This document shows positions 6,246 to 14,796 of a stretch of DNA of 29,721 nt, piece by piece. Under the pieces are notes generated by a model, which had not been told where the DNA came from, did no database searches, and saw only the letters and a list, made by a program, of their open reading frames with translations. Each line of letters starts with the position of its first letter. The stretch's first letter is position 1. The translations under genes were made by a program, and so were the position numbers. This DNA is from Candidatus Gerdarchaeota archaeon. Lineage in GTDB: Archaea > Asgardarchaeota > Heimdallarchaeia > JABLTI01. The DNA lies in NCBI GenBank assembly GCA_016840945.1, contig JAEORJ010000102.1, forward strand, positions 1 to 29,721, written 5' to 3'.

Positions 6246-7964
6246 ATGAGTTTGTTTAGTAAATTGAAGGAAAATAGCATGTATAAATTGAAGAACTTAA
6301 AATCATTTTCTGGTAGAAAAGGACCGTTATTATTGATTATAATGGATGGTATTGGTATTGGTAAAAATGATGATGGAAATGCTGTTTTCCTAACAAAACC
6401 TAAAACGTTAATTGATCTTTCAAAAGATTGTCAAGCTAAGAATCTTTATTGTCAATTGAAAGCTCATGGCCCAGCTGTTGGATTAATCTCTGAAAATGAT
6501 ATGGGGAATAGTGAAGTTGGTCACAACGCTTTAGGTTGTGGTCAAATTTATGATCAAGGTGCCAAACTTGTTGACTCCTCATTAAATAGTGGCGATTTAT
6601 TCAAAACGCGTTTATGGAATGAACTAACAATAAAAGTGATAGAAAACAAGAGCACAGTTCATCTTATAGGGTTATTATCAGATGGTAATGTACATAGTCA
6701 TATAAATCAGCTATTTAGAATAATACAAGGATTAGCATTATCCAACATTCAGAATGTTAGAATACATATTTTGACAGATGGACGAGATGTGCCAGCAAAT
6801 TCAGCATTAGATTATGTTCGAGCTCTTGAAATACGACTTGAAGAAATTAACACCAAATACAAAGATCAGGATTACAATTATTGCATCGCATCTGGTGGTG
6901 GTAGAATGTATGTCACTATGGATCGTTATGAATCAAATTGGAAAATAGTGCAAAGGGGATGGTATGCACATGTTTTGGGAGTTGTAGAAAAAGAAGAGCT
7001 TACTAACGGTTACAAAGGATATTACACAAGCTGTGAAGAAGCAATCACACATGCTCGAAAGTGTTTCCCAGATAAAAATGATCAATATTTACCTCCTTTT
7101 GTTATTGTTGACAAAAAACACAAACCAATAGGTACCATTCAAGACAATGATTTAGTTATTAATTTTAATTTCAGAGGGGATCGAGCAATTCAAATTAGCA
7201 GAGCATTTGAAGAGAAGGATTTCACCGAATTTGATAGAAAGCGATATCCAAAAATTGATTATGTTGGTCTATTAGAATACGATGGAGATGCGCATATACC
7301 TAAAAAATATTTGATACCTCCACCAAACATCAAGAATGTTTTATCTGATTATTGTTGTACAAATGATATTACTTCATTTGCTATTGCAGAAACACACAAA
7401 TTTGGTCATGTGACTTATTTCTGGAATGGTAACCGTTCTGGCTATGTTTGTAGTGATAAAGAGAAATATGTTAAGATAGAATCAGAACCTAATGAGATGA
7501 TAGCTACTAATCCTTTAATGAAAGCAAGAGAGGTATGCGATAAGACCATCGAAGCACTCGAGAGTGGGGACTATAGATTCATTAGAGTAAACTTCGCAAA
7601 TGGTGATATGGTAGGTCACACAGGCATTGTTAATGCAGCAATTCAAGCTGTTTCAGTTGTAGATGAAAGTGTTGATCGATTGGTTCAAGCAGTTAACAAA
7701 TTAAGTGGTATAACCATCATTACAGCTGATCATGGAAATTGTGAAGATATGAAACTCCCTGATGGCAAACCAAAAACAGCTCATTCACTTAATCCCGTAG
7801 GTTTCTGGATTGTTGATTCAAAATGGTCAAATGAATATCAAATAAATAATTCATTAGAAGAACCTGGTCTAAGTAATGTTGCAGCAACAATTCTTAATTT
7901 ATTAGGATATGAAAAACCTGATCTTTACCGAGATAGCTTAGTTATTTTCGATAAGAAAAACTAA
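6246..7964 (+). CDS. gpmI: 2,3-bisphosphoglycerate-independent phosphoglycerate mutase, long (plant/trypanosomatid-like) form
   Basis: Interconverts 3- and 2-phosphoglycerate in glycolysis/gluconeogenesis with a two-metal alkaline-phosphatase-type core. Visible residues: D34 (MDGIGIG), nucleophile S89 in GNSEVGH, DGRDVP (178-183), SGGGRMYVTMDRYE (216-229), NFRGDR (308-313), D454/H458 (NGDMVGH), TADHGN (493-498) and H513. At 572 residues it exceeds the bacterial form (about 510). It matches the plant/trypanosomatid subtype from memory in NDQYLPPFVIVD (278-289) and KFGHVTYFWNGNRSGY (385-400). Many archaea use the unrelated-length ApgM instead. The first ATG (6246) has only GGT 3 bp upstream. 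The ATG at 6279 has GAAGGA 7 bp upstream and is an equally likely start (561 residues). The stop abuts the convergent elp3 stop with no spacer. Confidence 0.93.
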   Translation: MSLFSKLKENSMYKLKNLKSFSGRKGPLLLIIMDGIGIGKNDDGNAVFLTKPKTLIDLSKDCQAKNLYCQLKAHGPAVGLISENDMGNSEVGHNALGCGQIYDQGAKLVDSSLNSGDLFKTRLWNELTIKVIENKSTVHLIGLLSDGNVHSHINQLFRIIQGLALSNIQNVRIHILTDGRDVPANSALDYVRALEIRLEEINTKYKDQDYNYCIASGGGRMYVTMDRYESNWKIVQRGWYAHVLGVVEKEELTNGYKGYYTSCEEAITHARKCFPDKNDQYLPPFVIVDKKHKPIGTIQDNDLVINFNFRGDRAIQISRAFEEKDFTEFDRKRYPKIDYVGLLEYDGDAHIPKKYLIPPPNIKNVLSDYCCTNDITSFAIAETHKFGHVTYFWNGNRSGYVCSDKEKYVKIESEPNEMIATNPLMKAREVCDKTIEALESGDYRFIRVNFANGDMVGHTGIVNAAIQAVSVVDESVDRLVQAVNKLSGITIITADHGNCEDMKLPDGKPKTAHSLNPVGFWIVDSKWSNEYQINNSLEEPGLSNVAATILNLLGYEKPDLYRDSLVIFDKKN

Positions 7965-9560
7965 TCACAATTTCTTTGCCATATAAGGTAGCAATTTCTC
8001 AAATCCTCTATTAGCATAATATTCACGAACTCCAATTCCACTTGTAACTAAAATTAATTCACTATCAGCTTCTTCTTTGGCTATTTTTTCAGCTTCATCG
8101 ATCAATTTTGTGCCAAATCCTTTATGTTGCCATTTCTTAGAGGAGGTAGTATCACCTATTCCAACAACAGATCCGTAAACATGAACCTCTCTAATAACTG
8201 AAATTGGAGTATCTCCTACAGCAGCGATTAGATGATTATTCTTAGATGGATGGCGTAATCTCAAAAAACCTAAAAGAATATCTTGTGAGGTATCCTCAAA
8301 GGATAAGAATAACTCTTTGCCACTTGAAGCATTATACTCTCTCCTAATTAATTCAATGCTTTTTTCATCAGGTTCTAACCCCAATAATTGTTTATGACCC
8401 ACTTCTCGGCATCTTATACAACGACAGATTCTACCAGTCTCTTCTAAGTATTTTTGTGCGTGTTGACGCAAATCACTCTTTTTTGGACCAGCAAATACTC
8501 GCGTTGCTGGAATATCACGCAAAATTCTCTTTATGCGAATTGAAGGGAGGGTATTGACTTTGAATTCCGCAACTCTTTTGACTGTTTCTTCGTGTGTTAA
8601 AGGTTCATATTTGCCTTGCAAATATTCATCATAAAGCTTCGTTTTCTCCATTAACATTAAGGGATAGATTTTCAATTCATCAGGAATGAACCTTTCATCA
8701 TGCATTAATGTTTTAAAACCAGCTAATTCTTCATCCCAACTAATACCAGGTAAACCTACCATCATATGAGCAGTAACTTTTAATCCAAGATCTCGTAATC
8801 GTTGAAAAGCCTGTGCAATATCTTCCACGGTATGCCCACGATTAATCCTTTCATAAACCCTGTCATCTAAAATTTGAACACCAACTTCCACTCGAGTTAT
8901 ACCCCAATTTAATAATTGTTGGAGATTATCTAAGGAGCAAGTATCAGGTCGGGTTTCCACGGTGATGCCTATACAACGTCTATTGCTTGTTTCTGCAAAA
9001 GAAATTGCTTCCTCAATAGAATTGGATTCTTGTTGAGTAATCCCATCTAGACAACCTTTAATGAAAGATTCTTGATAATCCAATGGAGCAGCTGGAAGTG
9101 TACCGCCCATTAAAATCAAATCAATTTTGCTAGTATTATGACCAATCGCTTCTAATTGGTTTAAACGAGCAGTAACTTGCTGATAGGAATCATAATCATA
9201 CATCCTTCCTCTCATTGCAGCTGGTTCGAAACCTGTGTATGATTGAGGACTATCTTCTTCTGGGCCACCAGGGCACATAGTGCATTTTCCATGTGGACAG
9301 GGCAGAGGTTTACTCATTACTGCAACAACAGCAACACCTGAAATGGTTCTACCGGGCTTTTTCACCAAAATTGGTAAAACCAATTCGCGTTCTTCATCTG
9401 TAGCTTGTTGAAGAATATCACTATTTCTGGGGAAATTACTTAATGAATACTTTTTACAAATATCACGTTTTATTTGAGCAAGTTCTTTACTTGATTTTGG
9501 CTGTAATTCTAAAATTGTATCTAGAATTTCCCGAAATATCTTTGATTCCAACGGTAACAT
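7965..9560 (-). CDS. elp3: Elp3: radical SAM tRNA U34 carboxymethyl-forming acetyltransferase
   Basis: Archaeal Elp3, which makes the cm5U34 family of wobble modifications from acetyl-CoA by radical SAM chemistry. The 531 residues include the radical SAM cluster ligands C88, C93 and C96 in PCPHGKCTMCPGGP, the ETRPD/GITRVEVGVQ region of the SAM domain, a middle cysteine cluster (RICRCIRCREVGH) likely to bind zinc, and a C-terminal GNAT domain. That domain has the acetyl-CoA loop QHKGFGTKL (478-486) and a REYYANRGF end. AAGGAAG stands directly before the ATG. The gene is 127 bp downstream of eS30 on the same strand and could be the tail of the translation operon, though the gap allows its own promoter. 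Confidence 0.94.
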   Translation of the reverse strand: MLPLESKIFREILDTILELQPKSSKELAQIKRDICKKYSLSNFPRNSDILQQATDEERELVLPILVKKPGRTISGVAVVAVMSKPLPCPHGKCTMCPGGPEEDSPQSYTGFEPAAMRGRMYDYDSYQQVTARLNQLEAIGHNTSKIDLILMGGTLPAAPLDYQESFIKGCLDGITQQESNSIEEAISFAETSNRRCIGITVETRPDTCSLDNLQQLLNWGITRVEVGVQILDDRVYERINRGHTVEDIAQAFQRLRDLGLKVTAHMMVGLPGISWDEELAGFKTLMHDERFIPDELKIYPLMLMEKTKLYDEYLQGKYEPLTHEETVKRVAEFKVNTLPSIRIKRILRDIPATRVFAGPKKSDLRQHAQKYLEETGRICRCIRCREVGHKQLLGLEPDEKSIELIRREYNASSGKELFLSFEDTSQDILLGFLRLRHPSKNNHLIAAVGDTPISVIREVHVYGSVVGIGDTTSSKKWQHKGFGTKLIDEAEKIAKEEADSELILVTSGIGVREYYANRGFEKLLPYMAKKL

Positions 9561-9689
9561 TCTTCCTTATCTTCACAGTCAATTTATCAGAAAAACGCAA
9601 TTGACTAAAAAATTTACTGAATTTATGATATCTAAAATTAAAACAAAACGTAAATTTGGGTATAAGATTAAAAGAAGTGGTTAAAAAGC

Positions 9690-9863
9690 CTATCTTCTTC
9701 TTCTTTTACCTGCTTGTTGACCTGCAGGAATACCCTTAATGTAACGTTTATAGTAAATGTGTTTATTTCTAAGTCTTGGATTTCTGGAAAGATGATGTTT
9801 TCTATCTACCTTTGGAGTAGAATTTCTTACTTTTCCAGCTTTTTGAACTGAACCGTGAGTCAT
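9690..9863 (-). CDS. rps30e: small ribosomal subunit protein eS30
   Basis: A 57-residue, very basic protein beginning THGSVQKAGKVRNSTPKVD and ending in KRRRR. The HGS-xx-KAGKVR-xx-TPK core is the signature of eS30 (the ribosomal part of eukaryotic FAU), and the length fits the archaeal family. AGAAGGA lies 7-8 bp before the ATG. Gaps of 109 bp (to pcc1) and 129 bp (to elp3) surround it, so it may have its own promoter. It is short enough to be missed by gene finders. eS30 is generally found in TACK and Asgard archaea and not in most Euryarchaeota, which helps place the organism. Confidence 0.88.
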   Translation of the reverse strand: MTHGSVQKAGKVRNSTPKVDRKHHLSRNPRLRNKHIYYKRYIKGIPAGQQAGKRRRR

Positions 9864-9972
9864 AGTTAATTCCTTCTGGTTTTAATCTAGTAAATATATT
9901 ACTTTTTAGTTTTTCCATACAAACTGATTAAAAATCTTTTCACTCAGTTGGATTCAAATATCCTAATAAATT

Positions 9973-10272
9973 TTATCTTCCAGTATCAGTTACTTTCAGA
10001 TAATATATTGAATTATATCCTGCATCTAACCAACGAATATAGGAATTGATCATTGCTCGCAATGATACAAAATCAGCTGCTAGAAATACCAATTCAAGAC
10101 AGGTGTCTGATTTCATTTCAATAATCGTTTTACCTCGAGAAGAAATAACAACAGTTGTTTCTGGAAGTATAGCTTCATATAATGCTGTAATATCAGATGG
10201 ATTATTTGCTGTAATCTCTAATCTTGCTGTATAATTCATTTCGAATTGTTCTTCATTATTAGAATTATCCAT
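9973..10272 (-). CDS. pcc1: KEOPS complex subunit Pcc1
   Basis: A 99-residue protein resembling the dimerising Pcc1 subunit of KEOPS, which with Kae1, Bud32 and Cgi121 installs t6A37 in tRNAs that read ANN codons. The family pattern is visible: an N-terminal strand (YTARLEITANNPSDITALYEA), ILPE at about 35-38, a GKTIIEMKSDTCLEL strand and a closing helix with LRAMINSYIRWL (about 71-82). Pcc1 commonly sits near the exosome genes in archaea, which supports the call. A GAGGT is 6-7 bp before the ATG. The first 10-12 residues are polar and probably disordered. Kae1 and Bud32 are not in this window. Confidence 0.82.
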   Translation of the reverse strand: MDNSNNEEQFEMNYTARLEITANNPSDITALYEAILPETTVVISSRGKTIIEMKSDTCLELVFLAADFVSLRAMINSYIRWLDAGYNSIYYLKVTDTGR

Positions 10273-10311
10273 CCTAAAACCTCATTATTATTTTATAAAA
10301 TGAAAATGTGA

Positions 10312-10965
10312 TTATGATTCTTTTGTACTTCTTTTCTTCCCAAGTCCAATTATATTCATTAGAGAGCGTATAGCTTCCCCTTTTTTCCCTAGAAAGATAT
10401 CTGAAATTGTTATTCTTGGGCCAATCATTTCTCTTGTTTCTATTTGTTGAAATTCAAGATTTATGATACCTTCATCTGTGTCTGAAAATATCATCGCTAT
10501 TCCCTTTAAAGTGCTATCTTGGGGAAAAGATCTAGTTCTTTCGAAATTAAAAAATATTGATAGCATAGCATATAATTGCTCACCAAAATCAGATTGGCAA
10601 TGATTTATTACCCTAAATTTAGATTCAGCAGTAAAAATTGATCGCCCTCTTTTTAGTTCTCGAGCTAAACTTATTCCTTTAATTCGTACACGATAATCGC
10701 GTTCGAGGAGCTTATTGTCTGTTAACTTGTAGAATTTCATTAAACTTGGATTGCCTTTTTTCTCATGTAAAATTAGAAGTCTATTAATACCTAAAATAGC
10801 AAGCTCGTCTGCAAGATCTTTAAGACTGCAAGTACCTCTTGTAAAATGAAAAGACCAAGGGATAACCCTGACCAAATCACGAACAAATGAACGTGTTCTT
10901 TGGCTGGGTTTCCTTGAAGTTGTTAATACAAATTTATCATAAGGAGCTATATCTCGTTCGGTCAT
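10312..10965 (-). CDS. Brix domain ribosome-biogenesis protein (Imp4/Mil family)
   Basis: A 217-residue single-domain Brix protein, the archaeal relative of eukaryotic Imp4, Rpf1, Rpf2 and Ssf1, thought to aid rRNA folding or processing. Characteristic segments are VLTTSRKPSQRTRSFVRDL (about 13-31), the FTRGTCSLKDLADELA strand-helix (41-56), RLLILHEKKGNP (62-73) and the C-terminal GPRITISDIFLG segment. The start overlaps the eL43 stop by 4 bp, with GAGG just upstream, so the two are translationally coupled. In many archaea rpoP lies between these two genes; it is absent here. Confidence 0.85.
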   Translation of the reverse strand: MTERDIAPYDKFVLTTSRKPSQRTRSFVRDLVRVIPWSFHFTRGTCSLKDLADELAILGINRLLILHEKKGNPSLMKFYKLTDNKLLERDYRVRIKGISLARELKRGRSIFTAESKFRVINHCQSDFGEQLYAMLSIFFNFERTRSFPQDSTLKGIAMIFSDTDEGIINLEFQQIETREMIGPRITISDIFLGKKGEAIRSLMNIIGLGKKRSTKES

Positions 10966-11252
10966 TTCCTCGACTTCTCGTTACGCTGTTCTTCTAGACT
11001 AACTGCGGCTCGTGAAGCAGATCTACCTGTAGGGGTTACTGGAACCCAAGCACCACCTGCGAAATTTAGATTGCATTTCTTACAATGCCAGATACCAACT
11101 GATTTTCGTTTAACAGCTGGGCTAGCACAATTTGGGCAACGATGAGTTGCCTTCATGCCATCTTCAATTTTTAGGAACCGCTTTTTTAGTTGGGAACCAT
11201 AACGAGGACCAAATCGACCAGTAGATCCTACTTTCTTAGTTTTTCTTGTCAT
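10962..11252 (-). CDS. rpl37ae: large ribosomal subunit protein eL43 (L37Ae)
   Basis: A 96-residue zinc-ribbon ribosomal protein. The opening KKVGSTGRFGPRYGSQLKKR is the classic eL43 N-terminus. The zinc ligands are C39, C42, C57 and C60 in CPNC and CKKC, followed by FAGGAWVPVTPTG. The gene is part of the conserved archaeal exosome operon, 41 bp after rrp42 and overlapping the Brix gene by 4 bp. GAGGT 8 bp before the ATG is the binding site. The last 20 residues form a charged extension. Confidence 0.94.
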   Translation of the reverse strand: MTRKTKKVGSTGRFGPRYGSQLKKRFLKIEDGMKATHRCPNCASPAVKRKSVGIWHCKKCNLNFAGGAWVPVTPTGRSASRAAVSLEEQRNEKSRK

Positions 11253-11293
11253 TGGTGTTTACCTCTTCTGATTTTATAGTTTATTACGCGAAC

Positions 11294-12142
11294 TTAGTCT
11301 TCAGACCAAGCATTACCATTTGGGTCGGTAAATGATTCTAAATTGCTTCTTATTTCTTTCGTTCTTTCTGATGCAATATCAATACATTTCTTGATTTCAT
11401 CAATTGTGAAATAACCAGAGCCACCTTTTTGAGTTGCACACACTCTATCATCCTCAGTGAAAGCTAAAGTGAGTCGTGCATCTTCTATACTTTCTTCCTT
11501 TAACACTGGATCAACAATTAAGTGATCACCAATTTTTGAAAAGGTGCAGCTAATTGGAGTTTTATCCAAAACTAATGGATGAGTGGTTTCAAGTATTTCT
11601 ATTTCTTCCTTACCATCCTCTTTTTCAGTGACTTTAACATCTGGTAAACGAGTATTAATAAGCGCTGAAATAGAGGCTAATTCACAAGCATCAAAAAGAT
11701 TTCCATCATGGTCTAGAACATATATATCAATAAAGATAATCCAAACATATTTTCCAGAAACGATGGTTAATGAATCTTGGTTCACACAATTTGATTCTCT
11801 TATAGCTCTATCTGTAACTCGTGCTAATTCAATAGCATCTTCTCTTGGAGGGCCTGATTCAAAGTTTGGTGAAGCAATAGGAACTAATTCAACTGTTGCT
11901 GTGACTACACCTTCATCAGGAGTATCTGGAAATGGTTCACCCATTTGAGCTTTTACACCAGCAATAACTTTTGTTTTACCAATTTTTACTATTGCAGAAC
12001 CTTCTGCTTTTGGTACAAAACCTGGTACGATAACAATTTTTCTATATTCTTCAAATGCTCTACCATCTGTTCTTTTACCATGATCTAGCAATGATTTTAC
12101 ATGTTCACTTTCTACGAGACTTATTAATCCACTTTGGGTCAT
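11294..12142 (-). CDS. rrp42: exosome core subunit Rrp42
   Basis: Non-catalytic RNase PH-fold subunit of the archaeal exosome, forming the hexameric ring with Rrp41 and contributing to the active site and RNA path. The 282 residues are slightly longer than usual family members. Diagnostic pieces are GKRTDGRAFEEYRKI (about 22-36), GSAIVKIGKTKVIAGVK (48-64), ELARVTDRAIRESNCV and the DVYVLDHDGNLFDA-like segment IDIYVLDHDGNLFDA. It lacks the catalytic aspartate pair seen in Rrp41, as expected. GGAGG lies 7 bp before the ATG, and the rrp41 stop is 15 bp upstream. Confidence 0.94.
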   Translation of the reverse strand: MTQSGLISLVESEHVKSLLDHGKRTDGRAFEEYRKIVIVPGFVPKAEGSAIVKIGKTKVIAGVKAQMGEPFPDTPDEGVVTATVELVPIASPNFESGPPREDAIELARVTDRAIRESNCVNQDSLTIVSGKYVWIIFIDIYVLDHDGNLFDACELASISALINTRLPDVKVTEKEDGKEEIEILETTHPLVLDKTPISCTFSKIGDHLIVDPVLKEESIEDARLTLAFTEDDRVCATQKGGSGYFTIDEIKKCIDIASERTKEIRSNLESFTDPNGNAWSED

Positions 12143-12157
12143 TTTTTAGCCTCCAAT

Positions 12158-13159
12158 TTATTCTTTCTTCTCCTTGTTTTCATCTGGAGAAGATTTCTTC
12201 CTACCAGAACTTTTCTTGGCAGGTTTTTTATCTTTAGTTTTATCCTCAGTTACTATCGTTTCTTTAGCATCTTCAGGAGTTTTCTTTTTAGTCTCAGTTG
12301 TTTTAGAAGTTTTTTCATCAGATTTCTCTATCTTTGTTTCTTTCTTTTCTTCTTTAGCTGGTTCGGATTGTTTAGCTTCTTCTTTTACCTCTTCGTGCTC
12401 AGTTTTATCATCTGTTAATGATTCACCAACTTCTTCAGTTATACGAGCATATTTTGTTTTTAACGATTCTCTTTGCATTTCATAGATCTTTTTGCAAGCA
12501 GGAATCAACATATCAATAGCTTCTTTATACTGATCTTTTGTAAACATTCCATCAGATTGTAAAAGAACAACTTTATTTAAATGAGGTAAATAAGCCATTG
12601 GAAGGTCGCCTTGTCCTTCTTTATCTTCAACATCATCTAAGTCAAGTACAACTTGATCATAGAGATTTCCAGCAGCACAACCTACAACTAAATCTCTCAT
12701 TGGCACACCAGCATCTGCTATTGCTAATGAAGCTGCTGTTATAGCTGCACATCTTGTTCCACCATCTGCTTGAAGTACTTCAATAAAGACATCAATAACA
12801 GATCTTGGATATAAATACGCAAAAACTGCAGGCTCAAGTGCTTCTGCCAATATTTTTGAGATTTCTCGTTCTCTTCGTTTAGGTGCAGGGCTTTTTCTAT
12901 CAGGGACTGAGAATGTTGCCATTCGATATTCACATCTAATAACAGCTCTATCAGGTTGAGCCATGTGTTTTGGATGCAATTCTCTTGGTCCATATACTGC
13001 AGCGAGTATTTTATTTCTACCCCAAGTAACTAGAGCTGAACCATCAGCTCGATCTAAAACACCTATTTGAAATTGGATGTTTCGTAAATCATCCTTCTTT
13101 CGACCATCATGTCGAACACCGCTTTTTGAAATTAAAACTGTATCTTCTTTATTAGCCAT
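12158..13159 (-). CDS. rrp41: exosome catalytic subunit Rrp41 with a long charged tail
   Basis: Phosphorolytic RNase PH-like subunit of the exosome. Starting at ATG 13159 gives 333 residues. GGTGA sits 7 bp before this ATG, whereas an in-frame TTG at 13171 would put that site inside the gene. The core covers about 1-245: RHDGRKKDDLRNI (16-28), KRREREISKIL (94-104) and the catalytic segment EDKEGQGDLPMA with D179 and D185. Residues 246-333 are a low-complexity tail rich in Lys, Glu, Thr and Ser with almost no hydrophobics. Ordinary archaeal Rrp41 stops near 245-250, so the tail is an addition. It may bind RNA, the Rrp4 cap or partners; this is inference. Confidence 0.94.
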   Translation of the reverse strand: MANKEDTVLISKSGVRHDGRKKDDLRNIQFQIGVLDRADGSALVTWGRNKILAAVYGPRELHPKHMAQPDRAVIRCEYRMATFSVPDRKSPAPKRREREISKILAEALEPAVFAYLYPRSVIDVFIEVLQADGGTRCAAITAASLAIADAGVPMRDLVVGCAAGNLYDQVVLDLDDVEDKEGQGDLPMAYLPHLNKVVLLQSDGMFTKDQYKEAIDMLIPACKKIYEMQRESLKTKYARITEEVGESLTDDKTEHEEVKEEAKQSEPAKEEKKETKIEKSDEKTSKTTETKKKTPEDAKETIVTEDKTKDKKPAKKSSGRKKSSPDENKEKKE

Positions 13160-13190
13160 TTTATTCACCAAAAAATCTTAATTTATCTTC

Positions 13191-13967
13191 TTAGGAATTT
13201 TTTTCTTCATCCTTTTTTTCTGGTTGTTCAGGAGTTGTTTTCTCAGGTCTTTTAGGCAAATTTTTACTAGCTTCTTCTAAGAACTCTTTGATTCTATCAG
13301 TTAATCCACGTGTATGAGCTTCTCTATCAATTTTCTCAATAGCTTGAATAGCTAAATACTCATCTTCAAAATTATTACCTTTTAACCAAACTCTACCATT
13401 TTGTCCAACAATCATTCGGCAATTTGTGTATTGCTTTATAGTGGAAATCATGCTACCTCTTCTTCCTATGAGACGAGGAATCTTTGATGGACTAACTTCT
13501 ATTACTCTTCCACCAACCAATTTGCCTAAATATGGATTGCTCTGTGAACGACTGTCATTTCTAAGAGTCAAATTTGGATCTCTTGTGCGGTCAAAAGAAT
13601 ATACTTTTGCTACTATGACATCGCCAACATCAAAAAACTTTCTAGTTTGATCTTTTACTGGGTCAAATCGTCTATCTAGTGAACTTGCAGGTCTTAAAAC
13701 ACCTGGATAAGGACTTGAAATATCAACAGTCCATGTACTAAGTGCTACATCAATAACCTTGCCGATAACAAGATCACCAACTCTTGGAATATATTTTCCT
13801 TTTAATGAAACGACGCTAATATTATTGTCTTTAATAGTTACTAAACCAATTACTTGAGAGACAATTTTTTTACCGTCACGATAGACATTTGGGCCAATAG
13901 TATAGTCCCCATCAGCAATTACTTCTCCGGGGGTTGCCATGTTTCTATCATTAATTATAATGGTCAT
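13191..13967 (-). CDS. rrp4: exosome RNA-binding cap subunit Rrp4
   Basis: Cap protein that threads RNA into the Rrp41/Rrp42 ring. From ATG 13967 the product is 258 residues and begins MTIIINDRNMATPGEV, like other Rrp4 N-termini. GGTGA lies 4 bp before it; the ATG at 13979 would be upstream of that site. Domains in order: N-terminal barrel (1-60), S1 (about 62-140, with VGDLVIGKV and VGDVIVAKV), and KH with GRRGSMISTIKQYTNC (about 165-180). The final 25 residues are a Lys/Glu/Pro/Gln tail, echoing the longer Rrp41 tail. It lies 31 bp upstream of rrp41 and 28 bp after SBDS. Confidence 0.94.
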   Translation of the reverse strand: MTIIINDRNMATPGEVIADGDYTIGPNVYRDGKKIVSQVIGLVTIKDNNISVVSLKGKYIPRVGDLVIGKVIDVALSTWTVDISSPYPGVLRPASSLDRRFDPVKDQTRKFFDVGDVIVAKVYSFDRTRDPNLTLRNDSRSQSNPYLGKLVGGRVIEVSPSKIPRLIGRRGSMISTIKQYTNCRMIVGQNGRVWLKGNNFEDEYLAIQAIEKIDREAHTRGLTDRIKEFLEEASKNLPKRPEKTTPEQPEKKDEEKNS

Positions 13968-13995
13968 TTCTTTCACCATCTGTTATTTTGAATTT

Positions 13996-14736
13996 TTATT
14001 CTGTTTTTCTTTCAACTATTTTTACTTCAGCTTTACCTTTTGTAAGTTGATTGATTTTATCCAAAAAATCAGCTTGCTTACCTGAAGGCATCTCAACCTT
14101 AGCATACCAAGTACCATCATTACCCCATTGATCCTCAAGAAGCTCTCCCGCATCAGCAACAATACCATAAGCTGGACCAGTGAAATCAGGAGTTATTTTT
14201 ACAGCTAAAACGACTGATTCAAGTCGTATAGGAATAATAGTTTGAATTTGTTTTATGATATCTTTTGCTTGTTTCTTAGCAGGAAGAACAAAATCAATGT
14301 TTACTCCAGCTTCATCCATTGCAGCTTCAATTCTTGCTGGTGGATGTGGTTTATTTGTTTGAGGATTAATACAATGTACATGGATAAAATCAATAATCTC
14401 ATCTATTTTATCCTTTAATAATCGCTTTCGTTGAGAAGCAGTTAATTGTAAAGCGCCTTTATCTAGTATTACTTTTACGATTTCCATTTCATCAGTTGTT
14501 TCAAAAATCTGCTCTAAAATTGTTTCAGAAGCCTTCTCACCTTTAGTGGCATTATGAAAAATAATAAAGCCTTCAACTATATCTTGTAATGGAATCTCTT
14601 CATTGCCTTTTTTATATTCTAAAGCCATTTCAGGGTCAACAATAATCTCGAATTTTTGATTACGATAGTTATATTTAATCAATGCTTTCTTTTCAAGATC
14701 TATATATTGACGTCTTTCTCCGGTATCATGGGACAC
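13996..14736 (-). CDS. sbds: SBDS/Sdo1-type ribosome maturation protein
   Basis: Archaeal orthologue of Shwachman-Bodian-Diamond protein, acting in late large-subunit maturation. Three domains are visible: the FYSH domain with KALIKYNYRNQKFEIIVDP and QDIVEGFIIFHNATKGEKAS, the helical middle with QLTASQRKRLL and CINPQTNKPHPPARIEAAM, and a ferredoxin-like end with YGIVADAGELLEDQWGNDGTWYAKVEMPSG. The GTG at 14736 is preferred (246 residues, MSHDTGERR...). GGGTGA lies 5 bp before it, whereas the in-frame GTG at 14745 overlaps that site. It is the first gene of the exosome operon. In many archaea the proteasome alpha gene precedes it, but here a 360-bp gap does. Confidence 0.93.
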   Translation of the reverse strand: MSHDTGERRQYIDLEKKALIKYNYRNQKFEIIVDPEMALEYKKGNEEIPLQDIVEGFIIFHNATKGEKASETILEQIFETTDEMEIVKVILDKGALQLTASQRKRLLKDKIDEIIDFIHVHCINPQTNKPHPPARIEAAMDEAGVNIDFVLPAKKQAKDIIKQIQTIIPIRLESVVLAVKITPDFTGPAYGIVADAGELLEDQWGNDGTWYAKVEMPSGKQADFLDKINQLTKGKAEVKIVERKTE

Positions 14737-14796
14737 GATTTTCACCCTATTTGACTTTGTATTTTTTATCTACCGAAAGCAAAAAACATCCCTTTT

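Noticed and set aside
12134..12418. Plus-strand Phe/Ser-rich open frame of 94 residues
   Set aside because: It is the antisense shadow of the Lys/Glu-rich Rrp41 tail and has no binding site or promoter.
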